Below are positions 1 through 5,696 of a stretch of 5,696 nucleotides of DNA, in pieces. Below the pieces are notes generated by a model, which worked only from the letters and a program-made list of their open reading frames with translations, made no database searches and was not told the origin of the DNA. Each line of letters begins with the position of its first letter. Positions within the stretch are counted from its first letter, which is position 1. The translations under genes were made by a program, and so were the position numbers. The DNA lies in contig WBUV01000229.1 of assembly GCA_008933525.1 (NCBI GenBank), positions 1 through 5,696 of the forward strand, in the 5' to 3' direction. Source of the stretch: Bacteroidales bacterium (GTDB lineage: Bacteria; Bacteroidota; Bacteroidia; Bacteroidales; Tenuifilaceae).

Positions 1-684
1 ATTGTATACAAACATTATAAAGAAAAGGCCAATAAGGAAGAAGGCTATTCCTATCTGTTTTGTCTTATAACTGCTAATGCTTTTATATTTGCCAATTAAC
101 ATTAAATCCTCAGGACCTCCCTTTCGATGGTTGAAGTTCGAAACTTGAAGTACTAGTTCGGCGGTTCTGTTTTTAGTAAAGAAAATTATAGTATTTCTTT
201 TCCACGAGGGGACTTCCTCTTTTAGATTACGCCCAACTTTTCCGCTCTCCACGGCATTTCCGTTTATCCAAAGTTTATAAGCGCAATCAAATTCGTTTAT
301 TTTTATGGAGTAGAAATCCTCATCGGGGAATACCATTTTTAATCGGAAAGTTGCATAGCCATCTCCTTTTAGTTTAACACTTTCAATGTTATAGCCATTC
401 CAAATGTTGGGTAACTTTATGTAACCAGTTAAACTCTCGGGTGTAGAATCTGTGAAGTTGTCTGGAGTTAATAGCTGGTTCCAGTAGAATTCGTAATCGC
501 CTGCAAGGCCAATGAGTTTTGTTTTATTAAAATCAACATCAGTAAAATCAATTTGCCCTTTGGAGTGCTTAGTTGGAAAAGTTGTGTTTTCTTCAAGTTC
601 AACAAGGGTAAGTTGTAGAATGAATATTGAGGCTACTACTATGAATAACCCAAAGAAAATGATGGGTATTTTTGATTTTGTCAT
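1..684 (-). CDS. 7TMR-DISM-type membrane signalling protein, N-terminal part (cut by window edge)
   Basis: The reading frame opens at an ATG (complement of 682-684) and stays open for 228 codons to base 1, so the 3' part of the gene lies outside the window. Residues 7-27 form a hydrophobic signal anchor. Residues 43-200 resemble the extracytoplasmic jelly-roll (galactose-binding-like) domain found in front of 7TMR-DISM membrane modules: GDYEFYWNQLL (62-72), IKLPNIWNGY (89-98), GDGYATFRLKM (107-117), YKLWINGN (136-143) and VSNFNHRKGGP (181-191). A second hydrophobic segment begins at 211 and is cut off, which fits the first helix of the membrane module. In this family the cytoplasmic output domain can be a histidine kinase, nucleotide cyclase, GGDEF or SpoIIE-type phosphatase; here it is not visible. 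The family call rests on remembered motifs, not a search. The gene follows the nuclease gene on the same strand, 102 bp away, with a terminator between them. Confidence 0.75.
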   Translation of the reverse strand, partial: MTKSKIPIIFFGLFIVVASIFILQLTLVELEENTTFPTKHSKGQIDFTDVDFNKTKLIGLAGDYEFYWNQLLTPDNFTDSTPESLTGYIKLPNIWNGYNIESVKLKGDGYATFRLKMVFPDEDFYSIKINEFDCAYKLWINGNAVESGKVGRNLKEEVPSWKRNTIIFFTKNRTAELVLQVSNFNHRKGGPEDLMLIGKYKSISSYKTKQIGIAFFLIGLFFIMFVYN

Positions 685-700
685 TTAGTAAAGTCTAAGG

Positions 701-735
701 CAAATTTGAACTAAAATTAATCATATTTCAGTCAA
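701..735 (-). promoter_or_regulatory. Possible promoter of the 7TMR-DISM-type gene
   Basis: On the minus strand a TTG (733-735) precedes CAAATTTG (701-708), which matches the Bacteroidota -7 box TAnnTTTG except at its first base. The spacer is 24 bp, longer than the usual 19-21, so this is a weak candidate. It lies between the upstream terminator and the start codon at 684, where a promoter would be expected. Confidence 0.25.
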
Positions 736-764
736 ATAAAAAGCCCCCAAAATTTTGGGGGCTT
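736..764 (-). terminator. Intrinsic terminator of the nuclease gene
   Basis: Positions 741-764 form a perfect 24-bp palindrome with arms AAGCCCCCAAAA and TTTTGGGGGCTT. Read on the minus strand it begins 22 nt after the nuclease stop codon and runs into TTTATTTG, so the GC-rich hairpin is followed by a continuous T run. On the plus strand the hairpin is followed by ATGTTT, so it looks directional. The arm next to the tip is A/T only, so the hairpin probably folds with an open AT loop above a CCCCC/GGGGG stem. Confidence 0.85.
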
Positions 765-786
765 ATGTTTAGGTTGGAATGTAATG

Positions 787-1698
787 TTAACTTGTTGGGC
801 CTGTATCGGTTTTGGCCTCTATTGTAGCCTGAATAGTCGACGATACATTTGAAAGGAAATTATATCCAGTTTTGCTCTCAATAAAATCAACGGTGGTGCG
901 GTAGTAGCCCCACGCTTGGTTGCTTACAGTTTGTGTGTTTGGCATCCAAACTGCAATAACACGGGTCGATGAGGTTATTCTAGTTACATCGCTTGAACCA
1001 ACAGGTAGTACTACAATAATTTTCCATACATACGAAGGGACAACAATACTTTTACTTGAGATAGTATTGTATGTTCCATTCGAACCTGTTCCACCTTGTC
1101 CGTAAGGTCCCGATATAATGTAAAGTTCATTCCCTGCATTAATCAAGGTTCTGCAATAGTTCTCTAGGTTAGCCCAGGTTATTTGGTTGTTTTTGGGTGC
1201 TTGAGGAATCATGTTGGTCATTAGGAATGTTGCAGAGTTGTCGGTAGTCGATCCTGTGCGGTCGGCACTTGGGCACATATGTCCACGGTCGAAACCTGAT
1301 CCGCTATAGTCGGTTCCGCCAACTTTTACCCAACTCGATGGAAGTGCTGCATCAGCTCTAAAATCATCTTGGCGGGCAGCAGAACCAATCCAAGCAGTGC
1401 TAAGGTGCCACGATACCCAGTTGCAAGTTTTCTTGCTGTTATTGTACGACATTGTGTACTGGGTTTTGGTCATCAGGTAGTTGTTGGCGTTGGATGTGCT
1501 TGTTGTTGCACCCGATGGGTTACCTAATGCCATGTTGTTGTCGCGGGTTGCGGTAGCTTTTTGCATGCCACTCTCAACTTGAGCATTGGTTAGGTCATTG
1601 TTTACAATTGGCTCTTCCTTTTCGCAGGAAACCAAAATACCCATAGCAAGGATAGATGCTACAAGCAATAGTTTTGTGGTTAGTTGTTTAATTCTCAT
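787..1698 (-). CDS. DNA/RNA non-specific endonuclease (NUC1 / Endonuclease_NS family), lipoprotein
   Basis: This 303-residue protein is predicted to cleave single- and double-stranded DNA and RNA with one bound divalent metal ion. Its start gives a typical lipoprotein signal peptide: basic MRIKQLTTK, a hydrophobic core, then lipobox LVSC with Cys25. The residues after the cysteine are E-K-E-E, like the Lys-plus-acidic export signal of surface-exposed Bacteroidota lipoproteins, so it may be anchored on the outer face of the outer membrane. The nuclease domain spans about 73-285. DRGH (137-140, in FDRGHMCPSADR) supplies catalytic His140. Asn171 and Glu179, in NMIPQAPKNNQITWANLE, have the same spacing as the metal-binding Asn119 and catalytic-helix Glu127 of Serratia nuclease. 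The NWVSWHLS segment (93-100) is also typical of the bacterial branch. No immunity or inhibitor gene is adjacent. Likely roles are nucleotide and phosphate scavenging or clearing of extracellular DNA; that part is inference. Confidence 0.93.
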   Translation of the reverse strand: MRIKQLTTKLLLVASILAMGILVSCEKEEPIVNNDLTNAQVESGMQKATATRDNNMALGNPSGATTSTSNANNYLMTKTQYTMSYNNSKKTCNWVSWHLSTAWIGSAARQDDFRADAALPSSWVKVGGTDYSGSGFDRGHMCPSADRTGSTTDNSATFLMTNMIPQAPKNNQITWANLENYCRTLINAGNELYIISGPYGQGGTGSNGTYNTISSKSIVVPSYVWKIIVVLPVGSSDVTRITSSTRVIAVWMPNTQTVSNQAWGYYRTTVDFIESKTGYNFLSNVSSTIQATIEAKTDTGPTS

Positions 1699-1973
1699 AG
1701 AAAATTAGTTTTAGGTTGGTGCGTTAAATGTAAGGAGATGAATTAATAAAGGTTATAGTGATTGTGTTTTATTTTCGTTAACTTTTTATGATGATTGAGA
1801 ACAAATCAATGTTAATCTCTAAATAATATTTCTTTTTGCTACCTGCCGAGTAGTTATTGTGAATGTTATCTTAGTGCCATGGAGGATTTGCCGTGCTGGG
1901 TTTTTAACGTATATTAACACTGTTTTTTATTGTTGTTGATAAGTTCGTTTACAAGTTTTTTTGATGGTTTGGA
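1699..1973. other. Divergent intergenic region between the nuclease and lipoprotein genes
   Basis: This 275-bp AT-rich stretch separates two divergently oriented genes and must contain both starts of transcription. No convincing TTG-N19-TAnnTTTG pair is present. The best partial matches are TACATTTA on the minus strand (about 26 bp upstream of the nuclease start, no good upstream partner) and, on the plus strand, TTTG at 1887-1890 followed after 19 bp by TATATTAA (1910-1917, two mismatches). No ORF longer than about 12 codons, RNA gene or strong hairpin was recognised. Confidence 0.4.
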
Positions 1974-2690
1974 ATGCTTGTTGTTATGATGATTAAAACA
2001 ATTCCTATGAGTAAACTTTTAATATTAATAGTTATAGGATTTACCTTTTCCTGTAAGTCCCATAATCAAGAGGTTCAAAAAGACAATCGGAAAATTGATA
2101 GTCTTATTACCGTAATAAATGAGTTAAACAATAAGGTAACAAAAATGGATTCTGCTTTGCAATCCAAGAATACATTTGTTTCTAAGGTTGAAGTTTTGAA
2201 GGATAGCACTAGCCAAATAACGAATAAAAGTATAACTAAAATCAAGAAACCAAAACCTGTGATTAAGCCTAAAGTCGAATTAAAGCCTTTAAACGATACT
2301 GTTCTATATTTTTTTGATGATGGGCGTATTTCCGTAAAGGTGCTCCCTTTTGTTGATGGTCGTCAGTCAATTTTTATATTTAAGCCAAATGGTGATATCG
2401 CCTTTGAAACAGAAAATGTGCAGTTAAGTTACCATCTTAGTAATGATTTAAAGATCAGAGATGATGGGTCTTTGGAGTTGATAAAGTCAAGCATGAACCC
2501 TGGCGCAAGTTTGTACTGGTATGAGTCTGTTATTGGTTTCGATATCGACAATGAGCCACTATACAAGCAAACCTCCCGTCATCCTTACGAGAGTGTAAAC
2601 GATGCTATGGGCGAAAAGTATCTTTGGAATAAATTGGAGCGTAAGTGGGTTAAGCAAGAAATAATTATTGAGACCAATATGCCAAAATAG
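1974..2690 (+). CDS. Lipoprotein of unknown function with coiled coil and Lys/Pro linker
   Basis: I do not recognise this family. The N-terminus is a lipoprotein signal: hydrophobic LLILIVIGFTF followed by Ser-Cys, with Cys27 counted from the first ATG. ATGs at codons 5, 6 and 12 are alternative starts. Codon 12 (base 2007) gives the most compact signal peptide (MSK, then the hydrophobic core) and has AT-rich sequence before it, so the true start may be 1989 or 2007. Residues 41-62 carry a regular heptad pattern (I41, L44, I48, L51, V55, M58, L62), indicating a short coiled coil that probably oligomerises. A basic, proline-containing linker (about 89-105) leads to a C-terminal domain (108-238) with alternating beta-type sequence, many aromatics and FDDGR, FVDGR and KPNGD turns. 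The layout suggests a membrane-anchored stalk carrying a globular head in the periplasm. It is followed after 139 bp by the WG-repeat gene, which has its own candidate promoter. Confidence 0.8.
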   Translation: MLVVMMIKTIPMSKLLILIVIGFTFSCKSHNQEVQKDNRKIDSLITVINELNNKVTKMDSALQSKNTFVSKVEVLKDSTSQITNKSITKIKKPKPVIKPKVELKPLNDTVLYFFDDGRISVKVLPFVDGRQSIFIFKPNGDIAFETENVQLSYHLSNDLKIRDDGSLELIKSSMNPGASLYWYESVIGFDIDNEPLYKQTSRHPYESVNDAMGEKYLWNKLERKWVKQEIIIETNMPK

Positions 2691-2749
2691 ATTGCTAAGT
2701 CTTAAGGCGATATTTTACATTTTAACTTTTCCAATTAACATCTATTTTT

Positions 2750-2781
2750 TTTGCAAAAATTAATGTAGGTTTGTATTTGTG
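2750..2781 (+). promoter_or_regulatory. Candidate promoter of the WG-repeat gene
   Basis: TAGGTTTG at 2766-2773 matches the Bacteroidota -7 consensus TAnnTTTG exactly, but the nearest upstream TTTG (2750-2753) is only 12 bp away. The same TTTG is 20 bp from TATTTGTG (2774-2781), which has one mismatch. Either arrangement would start transcription 40-50 nt before the start codon at 2830; the sequence alone does not decide between them. Confidence 0.4.
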
Positions 2782-2829
2782 TTCATTTTGAACCAAAAAC
2801 TCTTTTCATTGATGCTAAAACTCTGAATT

Positions 2830-3747
2830 ATGCAAAGGATAATTCTTACTCTGTTAGTTCTACTCTCGACTATAATTGTTTATGGTCAAAACGCAACCGA
2901 TAAGAAGAAACAAATGGGTCCGTTCCCAAAGGATTGGGTTTTAGTGGAGAAGGGAGGCCTTTATGGCTTTATTTCAAGTGAAGGTAAGGAGATAATCAAG
3001 CCGCAGTATACAAGAGTATCTGCTTTCGACGAGGTTCAACGTGGTTGGGCTCAAGTTGAAAAAGATGGATTTATGGGATTTATCTCAATAGAAGGAAAGG
3101 AAATAATAAAACCACAATACACAAAAATTCATCCTTTTGGAGAGTTACAGCGTGGATGGGCATTGGTTGAAGTTAATGGTTTGTATGGCTTTATTTCGAA
3201 TGAGGGTCGCGAGATGATAAGTCCAGTCTATAGCAAAATACATCCTTTTGGTGAACATTACAAAAATCTTGCATTGGTTGAGAAGGATGGTCTTTTTGGC
3301 TTTATTTCCGTTGATGGTAAAGAGGTTACAAAACCCCAATACCAAAAAATTGGTGCTTTCGGAGAGTTTCAGAAGGATTGGGCATTGGTAGAGAAGGAAG
3401 GTCTTATGGGTTTTATAAATGGCGAAGGCAAGGAAATCATCAAACCACAGTATAATAAAGTATCTCCATTTGGTGAGTATGCTAAGGGTTGGGCTTTGGT
3501 TCAGAAGGATAGATTCTTAGGATTTATCTCTTTTGAGGGTAAAGAGATTATTAAGCCTCAATACGATCAAATAAAACCTTTTGGTCAATTCCAGAAGGAT
3601 TGGGCTATGGTTCAAAAGGACGGCCTTTGGGGATTTATTTCGTTGGATGGGAAAGAGGTTGTAAAACCTAAATACGAGAAAATAAACTTTGGCGATTCGC
3701 TTAACAATAAATTTGGCAAACAACCTGTAGCAGTTGAAGGAAATTAG
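2830..3747 (+). CDS. Secreted WG-repeat (KWG) protein with seven 37-residue repeats
   Basis: The protein has 305 residues. MQRIILTLLVLLSTIIVYG is a signal peptide with probable cleavage before Gln20, so it is exported to the periplasm or beyond. After a short Lys-rich linker the rest is seven tandem 37-residue WG repeats starting at residues 36, 73, 110, 147, 184, 221 and 258. The pattern is W-A-x-V-x-K-x-G-L-x-GFIS-x-x-GKE-I-I-KPQY-x-x-I-x-PFGE-x-x-K. Repeat 4 begins with Leu instead of Trp and repeat 7 is shortened by one residue at its end. WG repeats are common in Bacteroidota and predicted to form beta-rich structures; no enzymatic motif is present and no partner can be named. A 12-residue tail (KFGKQPVAVEGN) follows the last repeat. 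The start codon is the only one giving a full signal peptide. A terminator follows the stop codon. Confidence 0.9.
   Translation: MQRIILTLLVLLSTIIVYGQNATDKKKQMGPFPKDWVLVEKGGLYGFISSEGKEIIKPQYTRVSAFDEVQRGWAQVEKDGFMGFISIEGKEIIKPQYTKIHPFGELQRGWALVEVNGLYGFISNEGREMISPVYSKIHPFGEHYKNLALVEKDGLFGFISVDGKEVTKPQYQKIGAFGEFQKDWALVEKEGLMGFINGEGKEIIKPQYNKVSPFGEYAKGWALVQKDRFLGFISFEGKEIIKPQYDQIKPFGQFQKDWAMVQKDGLWGFISLDGKEVVKPKYEKINFGDSLNNKFGKQPVAVEGN
2935..3708 (+). repeat. Seven tandem 111-bp coding repeats (WG repeats)
   Basis: Repeat units start at 2935, 3046, 3157, 3268, 3379, 3490 and 3601, each 111 bp except the last, which is 108 bp. They are well conserved as protein but strongly diverged at third codon positions: the GKEIIKPQY segment is encoded differently in repeats 1, 2, 5 and 6. 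The unit copies are therefore old and kept by protein-level selection, not a recent DNA expansion. Confidence 0.9.
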
Positions 3748-3775
3748 TCTGCGATTAATCATTTTAAAAATTATT

Positions 3776-3804
3776 ATCCCCGGTTCTTTATCGGGGATTT
3801 TTTT
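3776..3804 (+). terminator. Intrinsic terminator of the WG-repeat gene
   Basis: ATCCCCG (3776-3782) pairs with CGGGGAT (3792-3798) around a 9-nt loop, and the hairpin is followed by an uninterrupted T run (3798-3804). It begins 29 nt after the stop codon at 3747. The flanking AT-rich bases can lengthen the stem. It isolates the downstream methionine-regulated transcript from read-through. Confidence 0.88.
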
Positions 3805-3893
3805 ATAACTAATCCTTACAAAATTAGGCAGATTAGATTGTTTCTTTACCAATAACTTAATAACCATTAACTAATAACTTATTCATAAAGCTA

Positions 3894-3923
3894 TTGTTTA
3901 AATAAAAAGTATCGTTATATTTG
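3894..3923 (+). promoter_or_regulatory. Bacteroidota promoter of the SAM riboswitch-sulfhydrylase transcript
   Basis: TTG at 3894-3896 is followed after 19 bp by TATATTTG (3916-3923), an exact match to the Bacteroidota sigma factor consensus TTG-N19-TAnnTTTG. Transcription would start near 3928-3932, about 30 nt before the riboswitch aptamer and about 440 nt before the enzyme start codon. This is the best promoter in the window. Confidence 0.8.
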
Positions 3924-3961
3924 CACCATTCAAAATACTATTCTTTTAGTGAAAGGATAGA

Positions 3962-4059
3962 TTTATAGAGAAGAGCGGAGAGAACAGGCTCAATGAACCT
4001 CTAGCAACCTGCTACTAAAAGCAAGGTGCTAAAACCTGACCCGAAAGGGTAATTATAAC
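3962..4059 (+). ncRNA. SAM-I (S-box) riboswitch aptamer
   Basis: This RNA element binds S-adenosylmethionine and lowers expression of methionine-synthesis genes when SAM is plentiful. Recognisable parts, in order: P1 5' strand TTATA (3963-3967); the AAGAGCGG element; the internal-loop region AGAGAACAGGCTCAATGAA; CCTCT closing P2; invariant GCAACC (4004-4009); P3 (ACCTGC with GCAAGGT around 4013-4020); the conserved AAGGTGCTAAA (4023-4033); P4 (ACCC/GGGT with a GAAA tetraloop, 4039-4050); and P1 3' strand TATAA (4054-4058). The order and core sequences match the SAM-I class closely, and the downstream gene is a methionine-synthesis enzyme, which is the classical context. P1 is short and all A/U, so its stability should be sensitive to ligand. 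Confidence 0.93.
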
Positions 4060-4074
4060 TCTAAACTAAACGTT

Positions 4075-4197
4075 ATGCTGAGTTTAAACATTACAGGTTC
4101 AATTCTTGCAACGGGTTATTACACCTGTTTGTCGTTACTTATTTACAACCAGTTCAGAGGTACTTCTCGAATGCGCCGCTTCGGTCGAATGCGGTAG
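4075..4197 (+). CDS. Possible 40-residue leader peptide between SAM riboswitch and sulfhydrylase gene
   Basis: An ATG 16 nt after the aptamer opens a 40-codon frame ending in TAG (4195-4197). Residues 8-24 are mainly hydrophobic and aromatic (SILATGYYTCLSLLIY), followed by a strongly basic tail RMRRFGRMR (32-40). The AT-rich bases before the ATG (CTAAACTAAACGTT) are like other starts here. The ATG lies in the loop of a possible hairpin (TAAACT 4062-4067 with AGTTTA 4081-4086), next to riboswitch P1. I do not recognise the peptide and cannot show that it is translated; a frame of this size can occur by chance. If real, it is either a leader peptide whose translation is coupled to sulfhydrylase expression or a small membrane peptide. 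Met codons occur at 1, 33 and 39. Confidence 0.4.
   Translation: MLSLNITGSILATGYYTCLSLLIYNQFRGTSRMRRFGRMR
4093..4128 (+). other. Inverted repeat within the leader ORF
   Basis: ACAGGT (4093-4098) is the exact reverse complement of ACCTGT (4123-4128), allowing a 6-bp stem with a 24-nt loop inside the small ORF. No T run follows, so it is not an intrinsic terminator. It could be one alternative fold of the riboswitch expression platform. Confidence 0.35.
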
Positions 4198-4209
4198 ATA
4201 ATCAGTTAC

Positions 4210-5674
<1,465 letters not shown>

Positions 5675-5696
5675 AAATCTAAAGTGCCTAGAATCT

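Noticed and set aside
920..1105. Plus-strand open frame opposite the nuclease gene
   Set aside because: It is antisense to a clearly conserved nuclease domain and shows no recognisable features.
2691..2720. TAAG/CTTA inverted repeat after the unrecognised lipoprotein gene considered as a terminator
   Set aside because: The stem is short and A/T-rich with a poor match at its base and only a weak T run after it.
3145..3345. Minus-strand open frame of 66 codons within the WG-repeat gene
   Set aside because: It lies wholly inside the plus-strand repeat gene and its sequence is the antisense shadow of the repeats, with no signal or domain of its own.
3517..3867. Minus-strand open frame of 116 codons over the end of the WG-repeat gene and its terminator
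   Set aside because: It runs through the intrinsic terminator and antisense to conserved WG repeats; its sequence repeats the antisense pattern and looks non-coding.
3851..3881. Direct repeat AATAACTTA (3851-3859 and 3873-3881) considered as an operator or small repeat array
   Set aside because: Two short AT-only copies in very AT-rich intergenic DNA are easily due to chance, and they lie upstream of the promoter without a dyad structure.

Overview
The window looks like a chromosomal segment of a Bacteroidota (Bacteroidia-type) bacterium. The evidence is AT-rich DNA, TTG-N19-TAnnTTTG-type promoter elements instead of a TATAAT box, AT-rich start regions without Shine-Dalgarno motifs, lipoproteins with short signal peptides (one with an acidic, lysine-containing tail after the cysteine as in surface-exposed Bacteroidota lipoproteins), WG-repeat and 7TMR-DISM-type proteins, and a SAM-I riboswitch before an O-acetylhomoserine sulfhydrylase gene. 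No finer taxonomic placement is supported.

Left part, minus strand: a 5'-complete gene runs off the left edge (684 down to 1). It encodes the membrane anchor and extracytoplasmic jelly-roll sensor domain of a 7TMR-DISM-type signalling protein. Upstream of it, also on the minus strand, is a lipoprotein DNA/RNA non-specific endonuclease (1698 down to 787) with an intact DRGH active site. A perfect GC-rich palindrome followed by a T run separates the two, so they are probably separate transcription units.

Middle part, plus strand: after a divergent intergenic region come an unrecognised lipoprotein with a heptad coiled coil and a Lys/Pro linker (1974-2690), then a secreted protein made almost entirely of seven 37-residue WG repeats (2830-3747), closed by an intrinsic terminator.

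Right part, plus strand: a near-ideal Bacteroidota promoter (3894-3923) drives a leader of about 440 nt before the O-acetylhomoserine sulfhydrylase gene (4370-5674). The leader holds a SAM-I aptamer (3962-4059), a 40-codon small ORF starting 16 nt after it (4075-4197), three consecutive hairpins (4210-4273) and a cluster of TTCGAA-centred short repeats (4277-4334). The aptamer and enzyme form a standard feedback circuit in methionine synthesis. The less ordinary part is the long segment between them: no classical riboswitch terminator is visible, while a leader-peptide-like ORF with two Arg-Met-Arg motifs and strong hairpins is. This suggests a composite or unconventional expression platform, which is inference. 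I see no mobile element, CRISPR array, tRNA or rRNA.
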